Assembly (NCBI GenBank): GCA_001600695.1
Contig: BCKQ01000029.1
Location: forward strand, 65,144 to 110,012
Source: Ascoidea asiatica
Taxonomy: Eukaryota; Ascomycota; Saccharomycetes; Ascoideales; Ascoideaceae
Length of the DNA stretch: 44,869 bases
Direction of reading: 5' to 3'
The notes below the pieces were generated by a model. It searched no databases and was not told the DNA's origin. It saw only the letters and a list, made by a program, of their open reading frames with translations. Positions 33,565-44,310 of this stretch are shown in pieces. Position 1 is the first letter of the stretch. Each line of letters opens with the position of its first letter. The translations under genes were made by a program, and so were the position numbers.

Positions 33565-33763
33565 TGTAATGGATAGGTCTATCTAGATGATATTTAATAT
33601 TGTAAAAGTATTTATTGAAGCTATATATTTCGAATTGCTTAATTCTTAGAATTAACATTAATTCTAATAATTAAGGGATAACTGATTTATATAAATGGGA
33701 TAAATCCTACGAATTGATTGGTAATGGCATCTAATGCGGATTGAACAATTAGTCTTCATTACA
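33565..33763 (-). repeat. 3' LTR of element C (left in window)
   Basis: 199 bp pairing with 40419-40617. It contains TTTATATAAAT, a palindromic TATA box likely to drive transcription. GGATC precedes it. Confidence 0.95.
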
Positions 33764-33780
33764 CCATCCTTCTCTTTAAA
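33764..33780 (-). promoter_or_regulatory. polypurine tract of element C
   Basis: On the minus strand, AAAGAGAAGGATGG directly abuts the LTR, the normal place and composition for plus-strand DNA priming. Confidence 0.75.
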
Positions 33781-33959
33781 AGAGGCATCGACGACATTTT
33801 GAATTGATAAAATAAAAGTTGAATTTTGATGATTGATAAAATTAGTTGTTGAAAATATTGAATTGATTGAAATTATTGAAAATAGAATTTTATAATATTA
33901 TATTACTAAAGTTATTGAATTATTTTTTATATTGAGTTGTTTTAAACTTTTATTTTCTT

Positions 33960-34330
33960 CTTTCTGATTTGATTCATTGAATATTTGATTATTTGATTCA
34001 TTGATTATTTGATTATTTGATTATTTGATTATTGGATTATTTGATTATTTGTTTGTTTGATTCTTTAACTATTCTATGTATCTGAAATTGCATTATTGTC
34101 TTNTAGTATTATTATATAATTATTTAGTTTTNTTATTTTCTTAATTTCCTATTATATTATTATATTATTATATTATTATACTGCTTTAATATTAAATTAT
34201 TATAGGATTATATGATTATATTNATATATTATTATACTGTTATTNTGTTATATTATTAATTGATTATATTGTTATATGATTATATGATTAATTGATTATA
34301 TTATTATATGATTATATTATTATCTTATTG
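33960..34330. repeat. simple and tandem repeats in the 3' UTR of element C
   Basis: Octamers of TTTGATTA type recur at about 33983-34062. ATT/TATA-rich runs with units such as TTATATTA follow to about 34330. They lie between the integrase stop and the LTR. Confidence 0.8.
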
Positions 34331-34982
34331 ATTGAATAACTATCTAATAATCATAGATTTGTATGAAATCAGAAAATGTAATATCTATAATAGTAGTGAG
34401 AAACATTGCTTCATAGTTAAAAATAAGACACCATAGTAAAGTCACGAGGTTTACGATTTCTGATTTTCAATTTTCAAAAACCACGTGTTAACAATATATG
34501 AATTTGCTAACAAAATTTCAAAAAATGAGAATTTGATAAAAAAGATGAATAAAAATTTGAAATTAAATAAAATTGAATTGATAAAAACTACGATAAAAAG
34601 ATAAAATAAAAAGGTGGAATAAAAAGAATAACTAATGAATGATCATGAGCTTTTGGTGATTAAGCTGATCTAGTTATTTTATAAAAATAGTATGTATAAA
34701 ACTTTTTATGATTGAAAATGATTTGCTAACTTTTTATTTGAGAATTATTTGTGAATTTTATAAGTTTTTTTAAGAAATATACTAAGTGGAATATAATGAA
34801 TAGGCTCATTGTGAAGATGAATTAATGGGGAATTGAATGATACTATTATTTATAAAAAATGAGTTGATTAATATGGAAAATGTTTATGTTGAATAAGTTG
34901 TCTTTTTTTTTTTTGATATACATTTTTTTTTTTTAATAATTGTTGAAATTTTGAATAACTAAATAAATTTTAAATGATATTA

Positions 34983-36420
34983 CTAATTCTTTCCTTCCTC
35001 TTCAGAAAATTGATTTAATTCTTTAAATTTTTGGAATAATGATTGTTGAAATTTTACTGGAATACATTTGAAAATTTCTTCGGTTATGATTACTGTAGTT
35101 TTGGGATTACAGTCTTTATAATTAACTTCATATGTTTTAGCATCATTATGATACGTTTGCATTTCTAATATTTGATTTATTTCATTTGCTTTTAATTTTT
35201 GTTGAATAAAATTTGATGGGACTTTTTTAGNATATTGTGAAAAATGATAATCTTTNGAATAAANNATATTGAAAGTTTGATGAATTTTTTCTAATCCAAT
35301 TGGTAAATCTAATATGTATGAATTATCATTATATTTTTGAATTACTTTGAAAGGACCTTTGAATATTGATTGGTCTTTATTTGTATAATTGGTAAATGCT
35401 TTTTTATGAACTAATACAAATTGTCNAATTTTAAATGTTCTTTTTTTATGATTTTTATTATAAAATTTTTGTTGATTTAATTGATGATCTGTAACTTGAT
35501 TTTGAATATATTTTAAAAATTCTTTTTGATTTTCTGCCAACGCAGTTGCTATTTTTTATTAATATTTGATAAATTTGATTCTTCTATTGGTAATGTTGGA
35601 TTAAAACCTAAATACATTTCATATCTGGTTAAACCTGTTGATTTTATTATTTGTGAATTAATATAATATTCTAAAAAACCTAAATAAAAAGGCCAATTAG
35701 TTAAATCAAATGATGATAAATTTCAAATTTGATTTCTAATTAATTTATTTGTTATTTCTGATAATCCATCAGTTCCTGGATGATAAGTTGTTGACATTAA
35801 TATTTTAACTTTGAAATGATTCAAAATTGTTTTCCCAAATGAAGATACGAATAATCTATCTCTATCTGAAATTATTTTTCTGGGTAAACCATGAAGTGGT
35901 AAATAATTTGGAATAAATAATTTTGCTAATTCTTCTGCTGTGATTGTTTTAGTAACTGAAAATAATCTTGTTCTTTTTGTTAATTAATCGACTATTACCC
36001 AGATTGAATCTTTTGAACCTGATTCTTTTGATGATTTTGAAATAGTAAGAAACTCCATGGTAATTACTTCGAATTTTTTTGGTGGTGGATTAATTGATAT
36101 TAAGTTTCCATTTTTTAAAATTGAATCTTTATTCTTTTGACATTGATAACAAAATTGAATAAGTTTTTTAATTTTTTCTTTTCATTTAGGGATATAAAAT
36201 GATCTATTGATGAGAAGATAAGTTCCTAAAATTCCTGGATGACCATGATTTGAATGAAAATGTGATAAAACTTGAAATGATGATTTTTCTGGAACACCAA
36301 TTCTGAAATTTTCTGAATTATTAGTATTTTTATAATATAAATTATTATTTTCTAATTTGAAATCTTGGATGTTGAATTTGAATTTATTTGAAATAATGAA
36401 TTGATTTTCTTTATTATATG
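34983..36420 (-). pseudogene. pol: integrase of element C with chromodomain-like tail
   Basis: Reading leftward, an HHCC finger (HFHSNHGHPG, then CYQCQKNK; about 36270-36130) precedes a core with the first Asp probably in VIVD (about 35985). The second Asp is in IISDRDRLFVSSFG and the Glu in TDGLSEITNK. A GPF/Y module (FKGPFKVIQKYNDNSYILD, about 35365-35305) follows. Then INQILEMQTYHNDAKTYEV...TTVIITEEIF (about 35180-35050) resembles a chromodomain's I-L-x-x-R...Y-x-V-x-W...T-W-E-P pattern with weak conservation. Stops seen include TGA at 36182 and 35723 and a TAA before LTKR. Chromodomains in chromoviruses direct integration to marked chromatin. Confidence 0.85.
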
Positions 36421-37934
36421 ATTCTGAATTTGAATTATTTTCTTTTAAATATTTATAAATTTCTGAAAAGTAAAGATCTGTTAAATAATGATCTGAAATT
36501 GATTCTAAAATTGAATTTCTTGTAATTTCTATTTCTGTTTCATTTAATAATATTCCAAGATTATTTAATTCTATTCTTGATAAAAAATCTGCTGCACCAT
36601 TATTAATTCCTCTTCTATAGATGATTTCACAATCGAATTCCTTAAAGTATCGATTCAGCTATTAATTCTTCCTTTTAATTGATTTTTTGGATTGAGGATT
36701 GATTTTCAACTTTCATGATCTGTAATTATTTGAAATCTTTTGCCATCTAAATAATGACGAAAAAACTTTAATGCTTCGATAATTACTAAAAACTATTTTT
36801 CTCTAATTGGTAATTCTTTTCTGCATTTTTTAAAGTTCTTGAAAAATATTTTACTGGTACATATGAGGGTTTAATTTTCTTGATTTTTTCTGACTCTTCA
36901 TTTGATAATTTTTTTGAATTTAAATTTTTATTTGGTTCTAATTCTTCCAAAACTCCTCCCATTGCAAGTTCACTTGCATCTGTTGTTAATCTGAATGATG
37001 ATGAAGGATTTGGAATTCTTAAGAATAGTGTTGATAAAATTTCTTGTTTTAATTGATTGCACGATGAAATAATTTGATTATCTAATGGAATTTTTTTATT
37101 GATTACTTTAATTAGCTGAGATGTTTTCTTTGCAAAATCTGGAATTAAATTTCTGTAATAATTGATAAAACCATAGAAACAATGTAAATCTTTGATTGAA
37201 TCTAATTTATAATTTTTAATTTTTCATGATTTGAAGGTACCATTGAGTTATTTTTAATTTTAAATCCTAAAAAGGTTAATTCTTGAACAAAAAACTTTGA
37301 TTTTTCTTTATTGATAAATAATTGACTTTCTTTTAATATATTGAAAACTTTCTGTAATAGAATTGAATGTGAATTTAAATCTGATGAATAAACTAGAATA
37401 TCATCTAAATAAACGATTACACCATTAAATAAAAAGGTTTAAAAATTGAATAAATGAATTTATGAAATGCTGAAGGTAAAGTTTTGATTCCAAATGGAGC
37501 TACTTTATAATTGTAATTTGCAAAGACAGTTGTAATTGTAGTTAATTTTTCACTTTATTCTGTTAATCTTAGTTGATTATAACCTGAAATTAAATCTATT
37601 GCTGAATAAATTTTTGCATTGAATAACTCTTCTACTGAACTATCAGTATAAGGTATGGAACAAGATAATTATTTTTTATAACTTTGTTTAATCGTCTATA
37701 ATCTGCTACTAAACGATATTTTGATTTATCTTTTCTCTTTATTAAAAAAACTGGAGTTAAAAATTGAGATTCTCCTTCTTTTCCAATATAAATTTTTCCT
37801 GCATTTAGTAATTGATTAATTTGACTTTTTAATTCTTGAGTTTCGAAATATGATAATTTATAAGGTCTTGCTAATGTATTTTTTGGATTTGATTCTTCTC
37901 CTGGAAGAAGTTCTAATTTTTTATCATAATTTTA
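36421..37934 (-). pseudogene. pol: reverse transcriptase and RNase H of element C
   Basis: RT starts near 37925 (KLELLPGEES). It shows SQFLTPVFLIKKRKDKSKYR and DYRRLNKVI, a shift near 37640, then YSAIDLISGYNQLRL (first Asp), APFGIKTLPSAF, and the catalytic YLDDILVYSSD (about 37415-37385), all normal for Ty3/gypsy. The connection is GFINYYRNLIPDFA. RNase H has LTTDASELAMGG, YFSRTLKNAEKNY, then ITDHES followed by TGA at 36706-36708, and ends near GGINNGAADFLSRI-like sequence. At least four frame shifts are needed to read it. Confidence 0.9.
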
Positions 37935-39884
37935 TCTTTTTGGTGGTAAGAATGTTGAATCTTCAAATATTTCTTGATTATCTGTTAACATTTGATGAAT
38001 ACATGATGAATTTTTAACTTCTTTCTCCTCTTCTTTGAAATTTGATGTAAATATAAAATTAACTTTGATAATTGATTGAATTTCTGCTTTTTCTTTAATT
38101 TCTGAATTGGAAAGAGCATTAGGTGATTCTATTTCAATAAGATTAAATTCTATTTGCGAAGATGAATAATTTGATGAATTTGATGAATAACTTGAAATTT
38201 GAATTGAATTTTGCATATTTTGAGCTAAATTCTCTGAATTTTTTGAGTTTTCTATTGAATTTGTTAAATTTTGAGTTTTATAATTTGAATATGTTAAATT
38301 TTTTGAATTTATTTTTTCATTAATTATATGATTTTGGAAATTTAAATTTTTAATGTTTAAAAAGGGAATAACTAAAACTAAGTCATACTTTTTCATATCA
38401 ATGATGAATGATCTAATTTTCTTTAAGTTTTGATTAAAATATGAAATATTGAATGATGTTAAATTTGAAATTGGTTTATTTGAATTTTGATCTAAAATTT
38501 CATTTGTAACTTTTACAGTAGATATTGGAATTGTTTCTAAATTTAATAATTTTACGATATTTCATGAAATTAAATTTGATGTGCATCCTGAATCTATTAA
38601 TGCTTTTATTTTCAAATTTGAATTATTGATTTTAAGTTCTAATATAAATAATGGTTTGATTGGTACAAATGAATTTTCTTCTTTTTCGATTTCTGTATGA
38701 TTCCAATTAATTTCATTTCAATTATTATCTTTTTTTAAAGTATATTTTGGGAATTGAAATGAATTTGCTGAAATTGATTTTTCTTCTGTTTTTGATAATT
38801 CTGAGTGATCTGCTTCAATTGGTTGATCTGAATTTGAATTTGAATTATTGTAATTATTGTTATTATTATTATTATTTTGATTGTAATTTCTATTGAAATT
38901 ATTGTAATTTCCTCTGTAGTTATTTCCTCTATAATTATTTCCTCTATAATTATTATTATTGTAAAAATTGCGTCTATTGTTGTTTCTATTGTTATTGATG
39001 TAATTTCCTCTATTATTTGATGAACTATTACTGTTATTATTATTTCCATTTCTATTATTAAAATTACGATTGTTATTAAAATTTCTATTATTGTTAAAAT
39101 TTCTATTATCACTTCCTCTATTATTAAAGTTACGATTATTATAATTTGAATTTTTATTATAGAATGCTGAATCTTAATCTGATGCAATGATCATTAATTC
39201 TGAAATACTTTTTGATTCTAATGAAGTAGTTGTTTTAATATATAATTGAACTTTATCTTTTAATGAATAAAAATATTGATATTTTAATGATGATTCTTGT
39301 TGTAGAGATTCTGGAAGTCTTCCAACTAATTTTTGGAATTCTTGATTGAATGAATAAACTGAATTGATTTGTTTTAAATCATAATATCTTCTAATTAATA
39401 TTTCTTTATATCCTGGAGGTGTGAATTTACTTTTAAATAATTCTTTAATTTCTGACAATGAATAGAAGTTTAAAGTTAAAGTATTATACCACATCAGTGC
39501 TGAGTCTTGTAAATAGAATTTCATATTGGTAATTCTTTCAGTTTCTGGCATAGAATATAAATTACAAATTTCTTCATAATTTTCTAACCATGAAATTGCT
39601 TTATCAGCCATATTATCTGGATGATCAGTACTAGCTGATGGTCTAAATGAATCTGGTCATGGACGTTTTAATCTTTTATATGGAGTACTAGTTGCTAATG
39701 CTAAATTTTTAACAATTGATGTTAATTCTGATATTTCTGTTTTATTATTTTCTTTAATTGTATTTATTTGATTTTGAGTTAATTCATGCTCTAATAAAAT
39801 AATATTTTCTTGTTGTTGTTGATANATTTGAGTTATTCTGGACATTTGTTCAGATAAACTTTCNTGATTTTCTGGGGTATACAT
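37935..39884 (-). pseudogene. gag: gag and protease of element C in one frame
   Basis: A single frame runs leftward from ATG 39884 (MYTPENxESLSEQMS) to about 37640, with stops TGA 39657, TAA 39174, TGA 38718, TGA 38562 and TAA 37932. The N-terminus is a Gln/Glu coiled coil. The region 39611-39174 is a classical retrotransposon Gag domain (SWLENYEEICNL, SALMWYNTLTL, LFKSKFTPPGYKE, SFNQEFQKLV). A long Asn/Arg-Asn-Phe-Asn repeat region replaces the zinc knuckle, so RNA binding would rely on R/N repeats. The protease has an intact KALIDSGCTSNLIS. The low frameshift load compared with A and B is notable. Confidence 0.88.
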
Positions 39885-40163
39885 TTTTACTTTTNAAATN
39901 ATAANGTGTTTTTATTTATATATTTTGTTTTTAATTTAAATGTTTTGCTTGATATTTATAAATTTGTAATTTCAATATTCTAAATTTTAGTTATTTTATA
40001 ATGTGGTAAATTATGATTTTAAATAGTTAATATTAAATTTTTAATTTTTAATGTTTATTTCTTTATTTCTAGTATTTAATGTCTAAATTCTAATTTTTAT
40101 TATTTAATGTTTTAATTCTAATTTTTCGTGTTTAGTTTCTAATTTCTTGTTTCTAATTACTAG

Positions 40164-40212
40164 TTTCTAATTTCTAATTTCTAATTTCTAATTTCTAATT
40201 TCTAATTTCTAA
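40164..40212. repeat. seven perfect TTTCTAA heptamers in leader of element C
   Basis: Seven tandem TTTCTAA copies (TTAGAAA in element sense), with degenerate copies spreading over about 40070-40225. They lie between gag and the 5' LTR. Confidence 0.95.
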
Positions 40213-40404
40213 TTGCTAATATCTATTTGTTTGAAGTTAATATCTGGCTGTTGGTTATGTTAAACAATTTCCTAGTTTTCTAAAAATATTTTTCTAATAT
40301 TTTTGTTCCTAATTTTTTATAAGTTTCAAATTAAATTTTGTAAAATTTTTTTTTCTATTTTAATTTTTGAGGTTTTGAGTTCTTTTGAATGCTATATTGG
40401 AGCT

Positions 40405-40416
40405 GCGGCGCTACCA
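40405..40416 (-). promoter_or_regulatory. primer-binding site (initiator tRNA-Met type)
   Basis: On the minus strand TGGTAGCGCCGC lies two bases from the LTR edge. It is complementary to a tRNA 3' end GCGGCGCTACCA, the end of the budding-yeast initiator tRNA-Met, which primes Ty1 and Ty3. Confidence 0.85.
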
Positions 40417-40418
40417 AG

Positions 40419-40617
40419 TGTACTGGATAGGTCTATCTAGATAATATCTAATATTGTAAACGTATTTATTGAAGCTATATAATTCAAATTGCTTAATTCT
40501 TGGAATTAAAATTATTTCTAATAATTAAGGGATTACTGATTTATATAAATGGGATAAATCCCGCGAATTTATTGGTAATGACACCTAATGCGGATTGACC
40601 AATTACTGTTCATTACA
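40419..40617 (-). repeat. 5' LTR of element C (right in window)
   Basis: 199 bp pairing with 33565-33763, followed by the duplicated GGATC. It keeps TTTATATAAAT at about 40530-40540 as a promoter candidate. The extra 40623-41041 region beyond it holds no supported gene. Confidence 0.95.
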
Positions 40618-41041
40618 GGATCGTCAAAGAATGAGACACCACTTCTGGGGCACCCCAAAAATATTAATCGAAGTTATAACAAACTGGCGTTAAGTTTGTG
40701 CTAAACAAATAAAACTTTATCCAATAAATGATACAAAGTGTTTTTCAAGTTAGTTTCCTTTTGAGCTTATTTAGCTGGCGCTCGATGATGCAAGGAAGCT
40801 ACCCAGCAAATCTAAAGGTCCTGTNGTTCTGGCGGACAAGATAAACTGTCGTCCGCAGATATTCTTTTTCATTTCGATGAATACCCTATTCATGCTTTCG
40901 AACATTCAATGGGTACTACGCCACGGTTCCTAAACGAAAAAAAAAAATTATATATATTTTAGTCCCAAGGAGACTAATAATATTGCAAATCTAAAGTAGT
41001 TCGATGAGGATTTAGACTCTCTGTAGTTGGAACTAGCCTTT

Positions 41042-41350
41042 AAAAGTTAGGTTAGGACCTAACCTAACTTTGGAAGTCTCGAAATACCTAACNTAAATAC
41101 CTAATTTTTAAGTCACATGATTATATAATCAATTGACTTTAACGCTGAGTTTGAATGATTTTTTGTTTTGGACTTTTCTTCAACTATAGATAAGAGGCTA
41201 CGTGATTTCTAAAAGAAAAANACAGATGAAAATTCCCATAAGTAAAATTTTTATTTTCGAAATTTTTAAGATCACGTGACTACACGTGATATTTGTTTCC
41301 TAACTTTCCCTAAGTTTTTAAANAATGGGCTCTAAATCCTAACTTTTTCA
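41042..41350. repeat. MITE-like segment with CCTAAC motifs and palindromes
   Basis: AAAAGTTAGG at 41042-41051 is inverted as CCTAACTTTT at 41338-41347. The left end holds a perfect 29-nt palindrome (arms AAAGTTAGGTTAGG, 41043-41071). Further CCTAAC-type motifs occur near 41090 and 41299. No ORF. It may be a non-autonomous DNA element, but no target duplication was found. Confidence 0.4.
41271..41290. promoter_or_regulatory. paired CACGTG boxes in an inverted repeat
   Basis: ATCACGT and ACGTGAT arms are six bases apart and contain CACGTG at 41273 and 41283, exactly 10 bp apart. It is a bHLH-type motif; the role here is unknown. Confidence 0.4.
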
Positions 41351-41417
41351 GGTTACGTTAGGAAAATTTAAAACACTAGAGGGAACAGTTCGACTGGGAA
41401 GAAGAAAACAATTGGAG

Positions 41418-42665
41418 GGGTATTACAAATGGATTTCACACATTCGAAACCATTTCTGAAGGTTTACATGGTTAGATCATCTTCCAGCAACAACAGTTTT
41501 AAAGTTAATAGTTTCATTAGTTTCATTGAAACAGTGAACCCACCAACGATTTTACAAACGGATAATCGCTCAAAGTTTGCAGACAAAGCATAAAAAAAAT
41601 TGTGGGCAATTCAACATTACTTTTGTTAATGCTCGTCATCGTAATCCTCAATGTGAAGGAATGAAAGAAAAGGGAATCAGTTATTAAAAAAACAACTAGG
41701 AAATCTTATGACAAAAACTCATTCAATATATTGCTCGAGGGTATTAACAAAAGCTGCTTTTCATATAAATTCGCAAGTTCGTAGAGCAATGGGTACAACT
41801 CCTAAAATACCGTTATTTCTATATGATGCGAAACTTGAAAAGAAAACAAAAACATATCTGGTTTAAAAATTTCAGTACCTGAGGATAATTCTGAATATAA
41901 GTTAAATGATTCTTAACAAATAGAATCCAATAAAACGATAGATTAACTTTTNAACTACCACTTTAAAGTANAACGGAAGGATTAAATTCAGTGTCCCCCA
42001 ATGGAAAATATGAATTTCAAATTTATAAAGAGATCGTTCAACACAATAACAACTATAAGAATTATGAATTGTCTTTAAAAAAGAATAAAAGAGTTCTACC
42101 AGAATCGCTCCAAACAGGTGATAAAATTTCGGTTCCCATTTATAATCAAGATAATGCTGTGCGAATCGCCAGAATCAACATTTTGGGTTTTGTTTGTGAA
42201 GTAATTGGAACCAGTGATTTTTCCATTGTTCACGTGTGTAGCGTGCCTACTGCATCAGTCGTCATTTCAAGAGAATATAAAAAATCGGAATTGAAGAAAC
42301 TAAATGCACATATGAATATAGGGTTTGAATGGGATGAGAAACTAGTATATACAGTTGTTACTGCACGATCGCTTGCGGAAATGGCGATGCGTAAATCAAA
42401 CACCAAAGGTCAAAACAGTGGCAGTTATCAACTGTTGTTAGATGGATGTATTTGGACAAAAAAATGCTGGTTCACTGCCACGGGTAAAGGTGCATGTAGT
42501 CGTGCTAAAAATAAAGTGCCTTGTGGAGTGTCATCTTTTCAGCACAGCATTGAAATCCCATTAAAATGTACTAATTTGCAAGCCAATGGCCACTATCTCA
42601 ATTCAAAAGCGTTGCTAACAATTGTTAATGGCAACATTATTTCAATTAATATTAATGTCGAGTAA
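41418..42665 (+). pseudogene. Ginger/KRBA2-like DDE integrase with Cys-rich tail
   Basis: Broken frames give, in order, LQMDFTHSKPF (about 41427-41460, probable first Asp), PPTILQTDNRSKFADKA (about 41545-41590, where DNG-x-EF would be expected), and RNPQCEGMKEK (about 41640-41675, the usual HPQSQG-x-VER block with the Glu retained). INSQVRRAMGTTPKIPLF resembles the end of the core. The ORF from 41991 to 42665 has GDKISVPIYNQD and NILGFVCEVIG, as in GIN1/KRBA2/Ginger C-terminal domains, then SLAEMAMRKSN and a Cys-rich motif (DGCIWTKKCW, CSRAKNKVPCG). Such integrases move DNA transposons related to gypsy integrase. Stops and a shift near 41690 make it a pseudogene. No ends were recognised. Confidence 0.65.
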
Positions 42666-43273
42666 GTTACTGCAAACATAAGCCTAATGTTTAAACTGTT
42701 AATTATATATTTATATATGGTTTACTATTTAGGCCTCTAAAATATAAATCAACAATTATTTTATATTGGTTTTGGATGGCTCTTTTCTATAGGTTTTTGG
42801 AAATCTATCTGAAAAACAATCAATGTTACTCGGTAGATTAACTTTAAACTTTTTCGATCGTTTTTTGTTTTGTTGATAGCGGTTATGCCGAAGTTTAATT
42901 AAGTCATTACAGAGAACTATAAGCTTAGCGTAATTATATATTTCATGNTGGAAAANCCATTAGCGTGACTGAACGTGCGGCTTTGAGTTGTATTAGGGGT
43001 TTAAAAGTAGAAGACCTTTTTTGGATGTCTAACCGGAGCTGGACCATTTGGAAGTGACATTAATCTATTGTAGACACNNAACCTACATTAAGTGTCACAC
43101 AGTTTTTATTTTATAATATGTAGGTTGTTNTTAACTTATACAACCTGGGTGNCGTGCTTGTTATGANCAACATTTTAGTCAAACTCTTGGATTAATTTTC
43201 GATAAATAGCCTGAATATCGCAATATTTCTTCCATAAAANTTTTCTATTTCGTATGTAAAAGTTTTTATNAGA
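42666..43273. other. gene-free stretch with ambiguous bases
   Basis: AT-rich with several n bases; no supported gene or repeat. Confidence 0.5.
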
Positions 43274-43468
43274 ATGGCTGAAAGATCTATGGTAGAAAAA
43301 GNTGAAATTAGCCAATTATCTATCAATCATGATAAACATGGTGGTCGTATTGGGCGCTATAGCCAGGCTGATTATTNTGCATTAAAAACAAAATATGCAG
43401 CCGAATNAACAGTGTTGGAGATCGATCAAATNAAAAGGATGGAACTGCATACAGACTTAAACGGTTAG
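43274..43468 (+). CDS. short hypothetical ORF, possibly spurious
   Basis: ATG 43274 starts MAERSMVEK and continues 64 codons with charged, less AT-biased composition (INHDKHGGRIGRYSQADY). Four n-containing codons and a stop limit it. Similar composition continues for a few dozen codons beyond the stop, so it may be a remnant. No family recognised. Confidence 0.25.
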   Translation: MAERSMVEKXEISQLSINHDKHGGRIGRYSQADYXALKTKYAAEXTVLEIDQXKRMELHTDLNG

Positions 43469-43922
43469 CGTGTCTAATGGCAAGGGAACTAAGCAGNGTA
43501 GAGTCGTCAATGATCAATTTNTTAAAAACNGTAATGCAAAAGGGTACACGGTTGAAAAAGGAAAAGTTTATCAGTTTTACCGAATATGGATATTGAATGG
43601 AATGCTCTAGTAAATTTTTGACTCAATTCATTTATTCCCTTCCATATGAGGAACTTGTTGATTTTGAATACCTTCCCTTTCTGGAAAACTAAATTCAGGA
43701 AGCATATTTTCTTTCTCTCAAATAAAAGGGGTTTCTAACATAAATACTACTCCTACAGTTAACGAAAAAGGTGTCAAAAATAATCATTTTATTATTGGCT
43801 ATATAACGGGATATAAGTTTTAACTACTAATAGATACTTTTGATCTTTTTTATAAAAATTAACACTTTCACTTGTAGTCGTTTATTTACCTTATAAAGCA
43901 TTTCAGTTGATTAGATTAGTTA

Positions 43923-43949
43923 AATTAATTTAATTAATTTAATTAATTT
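43923..43949. repeat. nonamer repeat AATTAATTT
   Basis: Three perfect tandem copies with partial copies on both sides. Confidence 0.85.
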
Positions 43950-44243
43950 AATCATTTTCATTTTATATTGGATTTTTTTTTAAAAGCTTCATTTTTTTTG
44001 TTTTAAATTTAATTTTGCATATGCTTTTAATTCTGAATTTGAAATTGGTATACTTTCCACATTATTTTTCTTTAAATTATTATTACTAATATTATCAGAG
44101 CCATTATATATGCTATTAATATAACTTGATAAATTTTTTGTTGAAATATTATAAAAATGATTATTACCATAATTTGAGTATGTAAATAATTTTAATGGAT
44201 GTAAATGATTTGAATTGATATTTTTATTATTATCTAAATTCCT

Positions 44244-44273
44244 TTTATTATTATTATTATTATTATTATTGTT

Positions 44274-44309
<36 letters not shown>

Positions 44310-44310
44310 T
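44244..44310. repeat. (TTA)n trinucleotide microsatellite
   Basis: A TTA run with two interruptions. It would encode poly-Asn on the minus strand or poly-Leu on the plus strand. The flanking minus-strand sequence (about 44040-44400) is also Asn-rich but has no clean frame. Confidence 0.9.

Larger units (their letters stand above)
33565..40617 (-). mobile_element. Ty3/gypsy chromovirus-like retrotransposon C
   Basis: Two 199-bp LTRs (33565-33763 and 40419-40617) start TGTA and end TACA, with 18 differences by hand alignment (about 91% identity). They are flanked by the 5-bp duplication GGATC (33560-33564, 40618-40622). On the minus strand the body runs gag, protease, RT, RNase H, integrase with a chromodomain-like tail. 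A tRNA primer site lies two bases inside the right LTR and a polypurine tract abuts the left LTR. All structural hallmarks of a complete insertion are present; stops and shifts make it non-coding today. Confidence 0.95.

Noticed and set aside
38735-39187. Ile/Thr-rich minus-strand ORF
   Set aside because: It is a shadow frame of the Asn/Arg-rich gag linker of element C.
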